Shown here in pieces: positions 7,520 through 14,955 of a stretch of DNA of 18,532 bases. The notes below the pieces were generated by a model. The model had not been told where the DNA came from and ran no database searches. It saw nothing but the letters and a program-made list of their open reading frames with translations. Numbering within the stretch: the stretch's first letter is position 1; each line of letters starts with the position of its first letter. A program made the position numbers and the translations under genes. This DNA is from Muribaculaceae bacterium (GTDB lineage: Bacteria; Bacteroidota; Bacteroidia; Bacteroidales; Muribaculaceae). The stretch is taken from the NCBI GenBank assembly GCA_009775225.1, contig VSPE01000045.1:1-18532 (forward strand). Reading direction: 5' to 3'.

Positions 7520-9000
7520 TTTTCACCTGACTTTTCGGCATCCTTACGCTCCTGCTTGTCGGCAAGGAGCACCACAGCGTATGCCATTGTGATAATGGAC
7601 ATTCCCTGATAGGTATTAGAACCAGCAAAGCCTGCCAGACCACATATAAAGCAGAATGTAATGGCCGCGTACGCCACCGAACGGTACCTCATTCGCCGCA
7701 CAAACAATATTATACAGATAAAGAATACGGTATTGATGATAATGCCGGCCCAGCCGGAATCCACAAATACCTGTACGGGTACAATTTCAACTACAGTGGC
7801 TACACCTTCGGCCTTCTCGATGTCATTATGATACTCATTGAATATGATGAGGTCGGCGGCCTTGGTATGCTCGGGATGCAGATAACCGAGACCGACCAAT
7901 TCTTTGTGCTGACGCTCAATAAGGTCGAGGATTGGAAGAAACTGAGCCACTCGGCCTGAGGCAAATTCGGCAAAATCTTCATCATCCACAGCATCTGTCA
8001 AAGCTATGAACTGGTCGATAGACGAGCGCACACGCAGAGAACTTTCCTTTTTCTGCGTGTCATAGGGCAATACATAGTCCACGGCAACGAGTACTGCCAA
8101 GCCTACCGCACCTAACACCGCAAAACGAAAAACTTTTGCCAAAGAGCCTTGAAAGAGGATGAGCGAAAATACAAACGCCATGATAACACTGAACGTCTGT
8201 GTAGAAAGCATGGCTACCGCAATCACGGCAATCTGCCACTTCTTGAGCCTGAAATACCTGACGATGGGCACAATGGCAACCCCAATGATAATAATACCCT
8301 GAGGATACTTACGTATGGGCCATAAGGAGACGGGATTGAAAACTGGCGAGAAAAAAGTCGATAAATCAGACGAGTGCGTAGCGGGAACAAATACCAAGGA
8401 CTTGAACACTATGGCATCAAGTATATAGAAGATGCACATAATCAATACAAACACCATCATCTTCCTCATGAATTGCATGATGTCGAAGTCCTTATTCGCA
8501 AAAATAGCAATCGGAATAAATACTGTGATAAAAGCAAGGTAACCCCGCATAATGCGTATCTGCACCGACATTGCCTCACTCGAATATGTGGCGACATACA
8601 CAATTGCCGCCACATAGCATACATAGGCGACCAATATCTTGCGTGTGACCGGCGTCTTTTTGAGTATAAAGACACTTATGAGCGACAATGCAAACCCGAC
8701 ATCCCATGTCTTGATACTGAACAAATCGGGCGACCACATGCCGAAAGGCCCCAAAAGAATAAAGAGCATTATCACACAGTTGTAGCGGTCGCTGCGCCAC
8801 GCCTTCAGAAGAAATATAGGAAGTACGAGCAGGAGAGGAAACAGCTTAAGGCCAATAAGGGCCAGCGAAAGCATGAAAAGCAAAGGCGTTTTCCACATCT
8901 CCCACGGCAGGTCGAGCTCAATACGCACAGCATTCCTTCTGCCTTCACGCTTGGAGCGAAAGGCAGAAGGAATATACAGAACCGAATGGGATGCTGTCAT
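7489..9000 (-). CDS. Wzy-like polysaccharide polymerase / O-antigen ligase family membrane protein
   Basis: This 503-residue integral membrane protein has roughly 11-13 hydrophobic segments, from about 38 to 480. A single large hydrophilic loop (about 310-405) contains SGRVAQFLPI, GLGYLHPEH and FNEYHND, resembling the Arg- and His/Asn-containing periplasmic loop of Wzy polymerases and WaaL ligases. Such proteins join undecaprenyl-linked repeat units into a chain or onto lipid A. It follows the tyrosine kinase gene by 23 bases (an AGGGAG sequence lies in the gap, a rare Shine-Dalgarno-like case) and so ends the wza-wzc-wzy set. The function is inferred from topology and context, since these families are very divergent. 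The first 34 residues are hydrophilic and basic; a start at Met35 is possible. Confidence 0.72.
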   Translation of the reverse strand: MTASHSVLYIPSAFRSKREGRRNAVRIELDLPWEMWKTPLLFMLSLALIGLKLFPLLLVLPIFLLKAWRSDRYNCVIMLFILLGPFGMWSPDLFSIKTWDVGFALSLISVFILKKTPVTRKILVAYVCYVAAIVYVATYSSEAMSVQIRIMRGYLAFITVFIPIAIFANKDFDIMQFMRKMMVFVLIMCIFYILDAIVFKSLVFVPATHSSDLSTFFSPVFNPVSLWPIRKYPQGIIIIGVAIVPIVRYFRLKKWQIAVIAVAMLSTQTFSVIMAFVFSLILFQGSLAKVFRFAVLGAVGLAVLVAVDYVLPYDTQKKESSLRVRSSIDQFIALTDAVDDEDFAEFASGRVAQFLPILDLIERQHKELVGLGYLHPEHTKAADLIIFNEYHNDIEKAEGVATVVEIVPVQVFVDSGWAGIIINTVFFICIILFVRRMRYRSVAYAAITFCFICGLAGFAGSNTYQGMSIITMAYAVVLLADKQERKDAEKSGENQSHRRSLIA

Positions 9001-9023
9001 ATATACAACTGCTCCCTCTGCGG

Positions 9024-11315
9024 TTATCGATGAATCTTTTTGGCTCCGTAGCCGTAAGTCTTTTTGGACGCGGTGCCATTGATTACCAACGACACTTTCT
9101 TAAGGCGGTGCTGCTCATATATGTCGTTGATAAGCGTAAGGTCGTTGATAGACGTGTGGTTGGCACGGCATACATATATTGCGGCATCGGCAATACGGTC
9201 GAGTGTGAAAGTATCACTTACCAAACCTATCGGCGCTGTATCTACAATCACATAGTCGTACTTGTCACGCAGCTCTGCAAAAAGTGCGTCCACTTTTGTC
9301 GACAGTAACAGCTCCGCAGGGTTGGGAGGCACTGGCCCTGCGCATATAACGTCCAGTCCGGGCACATCCTTTATAGGAGTTATCATCTGGTCGATAGCGA
9401 TTGACGACGATACAAGATACTGAGTGAGACCGAAACGAGGATTAATACCTAGATATTCGGCAAGACGCGGATTGCGGATATCCATGCCCACAAGCAGAAC
9501 TTTTTTGCCAAGGAGTGCAAGCGATGCCGCCAGGTTGATTGATATAAACGACTTGCCTTCGCCCGAGGATGTGGATGTGAGAAGCACAACCTTGTCGCGC
9601 GGGTCGCTCATTACAAAGAGAAGATTGCTGCGCATGAGCCGGAACAATTCTGATGTTGCAGAAGTATCCTCACTGCTCACCACAAGGTGGCTGCCGCGGT
9701 CATCGATACACATCTCGCCAAGAATAGGCACATCGGTAATACGCTCTACATCGGCACGGGTCTCAAAACGATTGTGCACGAATTTGCGCAGATACAGGTA
9801 CACCGGCGGAATAACAAGACCGAACAGGAGGCCAAGAAGTGCAATCATCTTCTTCGACATGCCGAGCGGCTCTGTCTCGGTATAGGCCTTGTCTACAATC
9901 TGGCCTTTGGGATATGCGTTAGCCAAAAGCATTGCCGTTTCCTCCTGACGCTGGAGCAGGAATACAAACAGCTGCTGTTTCACAATCTGCTGGCGGGCAA
10001 GGTCGCGATACTCGCGTTCCTGCGACGGGATTGTGGCAAGAGAGCTTTCGGCGGCACGCATTTCGCGACGGAGGTCATTAACCGCAACCATCGAAGTATC
10101 GTAAGCGCGGCTGATTGACGTAATAATATTCTCACGACTTGCATCAATACGCTCAGACAGCTCTTTCAATGCAATATTCTCAGAACGCGCACTGCTTGCA
10201 AGAGACATACGCTCCAAAACGAGTTCGTTATATACCGTTATCGCCTTCTGGAGGCCTTCGTTATCAAGAGCCGTAGGTATCAGAGCATACGCATTGCGGG
10301 GGTCGCGCAAAAACTGAAGAGTGAGCTTGATAATCTCAGCCTGTGTTTCGGCAGCAAGAAGCTCGGCTTCTACTTTTCCACGCTTTTCAGTCTGATATTT
10401 AGCTTCAGAGACAACATCCACAATTCCATTGCTCTGCTTGTATTTCTGCATACTGGCTTCAACATCGCTCAGCTCGACGGCGAGAAGATTGAGACGGCCT
10501 TCGATAAACGATGCCGTAAGCTCGTTGCGCTGCCGGCTCTCTTCAATACCGCGCTCATTATACTCCTTGAAGATTTCGTTCAGCACCGCAGTACCATACT
10601 CCGGATTGGGAGTAGCCATACCTACAGCAAGTACATTACTATGCTTGGCGGCAATCTCGGTGGTAACTTCTTTTGCAAGATCTTCGGCGGCATTTCCGTA
10701 TCCCTTTACAGATACACGAACATTAAGGTCATCGTCTGCCGGAAAATATTGTGTCTTGGCAAACGAGAACTGCCCTAACGGCGTATCAACCGTAAACGGA
10801 AGCTGCAAATTCTTCTCATCGACTACAGTGGCGCGCTTCATCTTGCCTTTTATAGAGACACAACCGTCTTTCGCAACCTTTACAGTAAAGGTTATGGCTG
10901 TGCGGAGAGTATCCAGCATACCGGCCTGCGGAGTAACCTCAAGAGGCTTTTCGGGATATGCAAGCTCACGCACAAATATGTTTTTCTTCACATTTTGCGA
11001 CACATTAAGCCCAAGTTCCTTCGCAACAGAGGCATACAAAGAATGTGACGAAATTATAAAAATCTCATCTTCCACATATCCCTGCGAGCCGAAGAGTGAA
11101 CCCAAGCCGTCCATAAGGCCACCGGAAAGCGGAGAATCTTTCTCAGGAGTGATAAGAATATTAGCCTTTACAGCATAGTCCTGCTGGCGCAGCAAGGCAT
11201 ACGCCACAGCAATGCCACCGCAGATAACAACCGAGATGACGAAGAGATACCATTTGGAAATATACTGACGTATAAGTGCGGGTATGTCGATAAAGTCCGA
11301 ATTACTTTTAGCCAT
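9024..11315 (-). CDS. wzc: Polysaccharide co-polymerase and tyrosine autokinase (Wzc type)
   Basis: This 763-residue inner-membrane protein couples chain-length control and export of a surface polysaccharide to tyrosine phosphorylation. A Wzz domain starts at the first membrane helix (about 22-43), a periplasmic helical hairpin with heptads follows (about 255-460), and the second helix is near 488-510 after a Pro-rich ending (TEPLGMSKK). The cytoplasmic BY-kinase domain has Walker A TSTSSGEGKS (580-589), Walker A' VLLVGMDIRNPRL (606-618) and Walker B YVIVDTAP (688-695). The tail is SKKTYGYGAKKIHR with only two tyrosines, Tyr754 and Tyr756, fewer than in many Wzc proteins. The single-chain form is that of Gram-negative bacteria. 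It lies between the Wza-like and Wzy-like genes, 17 bases after the former. The symbol marks family, not proven orthology. Confidence 0.93.
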   Translation of the reverse strand: MAKSNSDFIDIPALIRQYISKWYLFVISVVICGGIAVAYALLRQQDYAVKANILITPEKDSPLSGGLMDGLGSLFGSQGYVEDEIFIISSHSLYASVAKELGLNVSQNVKKNIFVRELAYPEKPLEVTPQAGMLDTLRTAITFTVKVAKDGCVSIKGKMKRATVVDEKNLQLPFTVDTPLGQFSFAKTQYFPADDDLNVRVSVKGYGNAAEDLAKEVTTEIAAKHSNVLAVGMATPNPEYGTAVLNEIFKEYNERGIEESRQRNELTASFIEGRLNLLAVELSDVEASMQKYKQSNGIVDVVSEAKYQTEKRGKVEAELLAAETQAEIIKLTLQFLRDPRNAYALIPTALDNEGLQKAITVYNELVLERMSLASSARSENIALKELSERIDASRENIITSISRAYDTSMVAVNDLRREMRAAESSLATIPSQEREYRDLARQQIVKQQLFVFLLQRQEETAMLLANAYPKGQIVDKAYTETEPLGMSKKMIALLGLLFGLVIPPVYLYLRKFVHNRFETRADVERITDVPILGEMCIDDRGSHLVVSSEDTSATSELFRLMRSNLLFVMSDPRDKVVLLTSTSSGEGKSFISINLAASLALLGKKVLLVGMDIRNPRLAEYLGINPRFGLTQYLVSSSIAIDQMITPIKDVPGLDVICAGPVPPNPAELLLSTKVDALFAELRDKYDYVIVDTAPIGLVSDTFTLDRIADAAIYVCRANHTSINDLTLINDIYEQHRLKKVSLVINGTASKKTYGYGAKKIHR

Positions 11316-11332
11316 TGTTACGATACATTGGT

Positions 11333-12136
11333 TTACTTGACTGTCAGAGCAATTACCAGAGAAGCGATTACCGAGCTCGCGCTGACAATTGTAGATATCA
11401 CCGAAAGCTTGAACGCATTGTTCTGGTTATACTTGGAGTTTGCCTGTCGTACCTTGTTCGGAGCGACATACACATAGTCGTTCTGTTTGAGATAGTAATA
11501 AGGAGATGAGAGTGTTTCCGATGAATTGAGGTCGAGATGAGCGTAGGTTCGCTTACCGCCTTCCTCACGGATAACGAGTACATTGCTGCGCTCACCGTAT
11601 TCAGTAAGGTCGCCGGCTGCAGCCAGTGCATCAAGGACAGATATGCGGTTGCGGTCTACCGATATTGTCTTCGGAGTCTTTACTTCACCGGCTACAACCA
11701 CAGTGAAATTAGCGAGGCGCACGGTGACAACAGGGTCTTTGACGTCCGCACTTATCTTCTGAACAAGCATATCTGTAAGCTGCTCGGTAGTCATACCGGC
11801 CACATGCAGAGAGCCAAGAACAGGGAAAGAAATATCCCCCTTGGTGTCTACGATATAGGTAGCCGCACGCGGCGAAGTATTGCTTATGATTACTTCTCGA
11901 GTGGCAGGATTATAGTTCGGTATGTTATAAACGGCGGTAGCCTCGGGACTGACCGATGTGACACTTATATAAAGCTCATCGTCAGGCTCGATAACCGGCA
12001 TAAAATCAGATAAAGGCAAATGCCCTTCCTTTACGTCTGAAATATCAACAAAATATGGCAACACTGTCTTGGAGCTGTTGCAGGAGGCAAGTCCTACAGC
12101 CAATACCGCAGACAGGGCAAAAGTTTTTAAGGTCAT
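11333..12136 (-). CDS. wza: Polysaccharide export outer-membrane lipoprotein (Wza type)
   Basis: This 267-residue protein has a lipoprotein signal with lipobox LASC (Cys19). It then shows a poly-export domain (YISVTSVSPEATAVYN, about 56-71, through the AATYIVDTKGDISFPVLG strand pair near 95-112 and MTTEQLTDML) followed by an SLBB domain (FTVVVAGEVKTPKTI, then ISVLDALAAAGDLTEYGERSNVLVIRE). A hydrophobic C-terminal helix (about 243-265) may cross the outer membrane, as in E. coli Wza, though the protein is shorter than the ~379-residue E. coli version. It would form the outer-membrane exit channel working with the Wzc-like protein encoded next. No housekeeping promoter is visible in the 100 bases upstream. 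Confidence 0.92.
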   Translation of the reverse strand: MTLKTFALSAVLAVGLASCNSSKTVLPYFVDISDVKEGHLPLSDFMPVIEPDDELYISVTSVSPEATAVYNIPNYNPATREVIISNTSPRAATYIVDTKGDISFPVLGSLHVAGMTTEQLTDMLVQKISADVKDPVVTVRLANFTVVVAGEVKTPKTISVDRNRISVLDALAAAGDLTEYGERSNVLVIREEGGKRTYAHLDLNSSETLSSPYYYLKQNDYVYVAPNKVRQANSKYNQNNAFKLSVISTIVSASSVIASLVIALTVK

Positions 12137-12236
12137 ATCCTGATAAATTAATTCTATAAGAATAACGGCTCTATGGCATTTTTATTATAAATCGCCAGAA
12201 AAAACCGCCTCGGCCCAATAGATGCGCAGTCTTATA
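12137..12236 (-). promoter_or_regulatory. Leader of the polysaccharide export operon, promoter not resolved
   Basis: These 100 A/T-rich bases separate folB from wza. No TAnnTTTG element occurs on the minus strand. A short GC-rich stretch followed by six T (GCCGAGGCGGTTTTTT, minus strand, about 12206-12191) could be a weak terminator of folB, but its stem is only three bases. A 5-bp palindrome (ATTCT/AGAAT, 12151-12163) is too short to claim as an operator. Confidence 0.3.
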
Positions 12237-12602
12237 TCACCATCTAAATTCAAATCCCGCTTTACGCACTTCCGCACTAACAGGCGGCTGGAGCTTGTAA
12301 ATAGCAATTTCACCGGAACGAATATTCGAATAGCGGTGCATTAAATGCTCATATATCCTGAATGCCACATTCTCCAGCAGCTTGGAGGGCAATTGCATCT
12401 CATTCTTGATTATATCCACCAAGTCGGCATAGCTGATAGTAAGGTCTACGCGGTCGGTACGCATCGGAGCCTCTGCGTTAAAGTAAACTCGCAGAGTCAC
12501 CTCAAAGAGATTTCCGACTAACGTCTCCTGCGGGTCTACCCCGTGATAAGCATATACTCGGAGTCCGTCTACCAGAACCGAGCCGTAAGGAACTTGTGGC
12601 AT
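12237..12602 (-). CDS. folB: Dihydroneopterin aldolase
   Basis: FolB splits 7,8-dihydroneopterin into 6-hydroxymethyl-7,8-dihydropterin and glycolaldehyde in folate synthesis; it is a small cytoplasmic enzyme that forms octamers. The 121-residue length is normal. Visible marks are the N-terminal VYAYHGVDPQE block with Glu26, the central TISYADLVDII, the LLENVAFRI helix with Glu78 (the pterin-binding Glu), and Lys103 in AIYKLQPPV, the catalytic lysine position. It follows rnr by 38 bases on the same strand and is probably read with it. No other folate gene lies nearby, so it is detached from a fol cluster. Confidence 0.93.
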   Translation of the reverse strand: MPQVPYGSVLVDGLRVYAYHGVDPQETLVGNLFEVTLRVYFNAEAPMRTDRVDLTISYADLVDIIKNEMQLPSKLLENVAFRIYEHLMHRYSNIRSGEIAIYKLQPPVSAEVRKAGFEFRW

Positions 12603-12640
12603 AAAAGAAATATGATATATGAGAATTATTGGTTATTCGA

Positions 12641-14875
12641 TTATCTACGTGAACGCTTTTTCTTTCCGGGACGCTCGTGTGTCAGCTTGGATGACTTGCT
12701 GCCGGAGTTCTTAAGAGCGCTCAACGGTCGTGCGGGATTTTTTTCATCGACAAGCACAAAGTCGAGTTGCTTCTTCTGCAGGTCGGCACGCGCCACCTGT
12801 ACATTCACCTTGTCGCCGAGACGGTAGCGGTTGTTGTACTTGCGTCCGGTGAGGGTATAGTTCTTCGCGTCGTAGTCGTAATAATCGTCGGCAAGGTCAC
12901 GCACAGGCACCAGCCCCTCGCACTTATTGGATACAAGTTCCACATAAAGACCCCACTCGGTAACCCCCGAGATAATGCCTTCGTACACTTCGCCAAGGTG
13001 GTCTCCCATATACTCAACCTGCTTGTACTTGATTGAAGCACGCTCAGCATTGGCTGCCAGTTGCTCCATATCGGACGAATGCTTACACTCGTCTTCGAGC
13101 TTTTCAAGGTTGACGCTACGCCCGCCGGCAAGATACTTTTCAAGAAGGCGATGCACCATCATATCGGGATAGCGGCGTATCGGCGATGTAAAGTGTGTGT
13201 AATACTCGAACCCGAGACCGTAGTGGCCGATATTGGTTGTTGTATATATTGCCTTGGCCATCGAACGGATAGCGAGGGTTGACAGGAAGTTCTCTTCTCC
13301 ACGGCCCTTTACGTCCTGAAGCATCTTGTTGATTGAACGATTGATATCGCGAGGCTCACCTTTCGTTTTTATTTTATATCCGAACGCACGCGCAAGTTCG
13401 GCCAGGTTGGTAAGACGCTCGGCATCAGGTTGGTCATGCACTCGATACACAAAGGCCTTGGCTTTCTTTCGCTTGGGAACAATGCCTATAGCCGCGGCCA
13501 CGGTCTTGTTGGCAAGGAGCATAAACTCCTCTATAAGTTTATTGGCATCCTTCGACTCCTTGAAGAAAACCGACACGGGGTGTCCCTTGTCGTCGATATC
13601 GAAACGCACCTCGACCCTGTCGAAGTCTACAGAACCGTTGTCATAGCGGTTTTTCCGAAGTATCTTCGCCAGACGGTCGAGGGAGAGGATTTCGTCGGCA
13701 TAGTCGCCCTTGCCGGTCTCAATCACTTCCTGCGCTTCCTCATAGGTGAAGCGACGGTCTGAGCGTATTACAGTGCGGGCAATATGCGAATCGAGCACTT
13801 TGCCGTCATCCGACATAACGAATATTACCGAGAATGTGAGTTTATCTTCGTCGGGACGAAGCGAGCAGATGCCATTGGACAGATGCTCCGGCAACATGGG
13901 CACGACGCGGTCTACGAGATAAACACTGGTGGCACGGTCCTCGGCCTCACGGTCTATTATAGAACCGGGCTTAACATAGTGCGTAACATCGGCTATATGC
14001 ACACCGACCTCAATGTTTCCGTCGGGAAGGCGGCGTATCGAAAGAGCATCGTCGAAGTCCTTGGCATCGCGCGGGTCTATGGTAAACGTAGTCACACCAC
14101 GCATATCCTCGCGCGCGGCCACAACACTGTCGGTGATGCCGGCGTCAATCTTGGCTGCAGCTTTCTCCACAGCCTCAGGATACTTGTACGGCAAACCGTA
14201 TTCGGCAAGAATTGCATGGATTTCCGCATTGTTCTCACCTGCCACACCAAGCACATCCACCACTTCACCCTGAGGGTTCTTGGCATCGTCGGGCCAATGG
14301 GTGATACGCACAATAGCTTTGTCGCCTGAGCGGCCGCCTTTAAGTTTGGTACGCGGTATATATATATCGGTTGCCAAGAATTTACTGTCGGTAAGGAGGT
14401 AGGCATAGTGCTTGTCAACCTTCAGCGTACCGATAAAAGTCTGGTCTTTCTTCTCAATGATATCTGTAACCTCGGCTTCCGGCTCACGGCCTTTTACGCG
14501 AGCGGCAATAGCGACTTCCACTCTGTCGCCGTTAAGAGCGTGCATGGAATTTCGCTCGGCTACAAAGATTTCTTCACCGTCGGTATCGGTGATTACACTG
14601 TTTTTGCCGTTTGAGCGGCGTACAAATACGCCTTGAGCTTTTACTGTGCGACTTGGCGCTTTATAGAGACCGGGGGCAGTTTCTATAAGAAGGCCGTCGA
14701 AAGCCAGCTCGGCCAAATGAAGCGCAATAGTACGCTGCGAGGCCGGGCTGCGGTGGCCTATAGCCGTAGAGACCTGTTTATAGTTGAATGTTGCAGCGCC
14801 CTGGCGCGATATATATTCGTCGACTTCCAACCGCAGACTTGCGGCCTTACGTCCGGCTTTACTTGGCTTTGGCAT
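12641..14875 (-). CDS. rnr: Ribonuclease R
   Basis: RNase R is a 3'-to-5' exoribonuclease that degrades structured RNA, including rRNA and mRNA decay intermediates. In the 744 residues I see an N-terminal winged-helix region (about 15-75), cold-shock-type OB domains (about 80-215), the RNB catalytic domain with DPRDAKDFDDALS (267-279, acidic ligands Asp267, Asp273, Asp275, Asp276), and a C-terminal S1 RNA-binding domain (about 630-715, with GIISGVTEWGLYVEL). A Lys/Arg-rich tail (PGKKKRSRR) follows, as in many RNase R proteins. RNB blocks HYVKPGSIIDREAEDRATSV and TSPIRRYPDMMVHRLL (each under 21 residues) confirm the family. It starts 27 bases after a strong hairpin and has no clear promoter of its own; folB follows. 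Confidence 0.95.
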   Translation of the reverse strand: MPKPSKAGRKAASLRLEVDEYISRQGAATFNYKQVSTAIGHRSPASQRTIALHLAELAFDGLLIETAPGLYKAPSRTVKAQGVFVRRSNGKNSVITDTDGEEIFVAERNSMHALNGDRVEVAIAARVKGREPEAEVTDIIEKKDQTFIGTLKVDKHYAYLLTDSKFLATDIYIPRTKLKGGRSGDKAIVRITHWPDDAKNPQGEVVDVLGVAGENNAEIHAILAEYGLPYKYPEAVEKAAAKIDAGITDSVVAAREDMRGVTTFTIDPRDAKDFDDALSIRRLPDGNIEVGVHIADVTHYVKPGSIIDREAEDRATSVYLVDRVVPMLPEHLSNGICSLRPDEDKLTFSVIFVMSDDGKVLDSHIARTVIRSDRRFTYEEAQEVIETGKGDYADEILSLDRLAKILRKNRYDNGSVDFDRVEVRFDIDDKGHPVSVFFKESKDANKLIEEFMLLANKTVAAAIGIVPKRKKAKAFVYRVHDQPDAERLTNLAELARAFGYKIKTKGEPRDINRSINKMLQDVKGRGEENFLSTLAIRSMAKAIYTTTNIGHYGLGFEYYTHFTSPIRRYPDMMVHRLLEKYLAGGRSVNLEKLEDECKHSSDMEQLAANAERASIKYKQVEYMGDHLGEVYEGIISGVTEWGLYVELVSNKCEGLVPVRDLADDYYDYDAKNYTLTGRKYNNRYRLGDKVNVQVARADLQKKQLDFVLVDEKNPARPLSALKNSGSKSSKLTHERPGKKKRSRR

Positions 14876-14901
14876 ATTGTTGATGTGCGATAATGGGAAA
14901 A

Positions 14902-14942
14902 ACTCCCCGTGTGTAATTTTATATATACAACACGCGGGGAGT
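14902..14942 (-). terminator. Terminator hairpin after gyrB
   Basis: A 13-bp stem (14902-14914 with 14930-14942, one G-T wobble) with a 15-base AT-rich loop ends with the ACTCCCCG/CGGGGAGT core. On the minus strand the stem is followed by TTTTTCCC, a short U run. It lies 14 bases after the gyrB stop and 26 bases before the rnr start, so it ends or attenuates gyrB transcription. Confidence 0.85.
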
Positions 14943-14955
14943 CTATTAGTTTATA

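Noticed and set aside
8374..9033. 219-codon open frame on the plus strand
   Set aside because: Antisense to the Wzy-like gene; His/Tyr/Arg-rich shadow product, no signal or domain.
10429..11178. 249-codon open frame on the plus strand
   Set aside because: It is antisense to the Wzc-like kinase, whose domains are complete and in frame. The translation is Ser/Arg-rich low-complexity typical of a shadow of a GC-rich gene.
12137..12236. Possible phase-variable (invertible) promoter in front of wza, as known for Bacteroides capsule loci
   Set aside because: Only a 5-bp palindrome (12151-12163) and no matching inverted repeat pair flanking a promoter; nothing like the recombination sites of such switches is visible, and no invertase gene lies nearby.
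13784..14329. 181-codon open frame on the plus strand
   Set aside because: Antisense to the RNB domain of rnr; no family resemblance.
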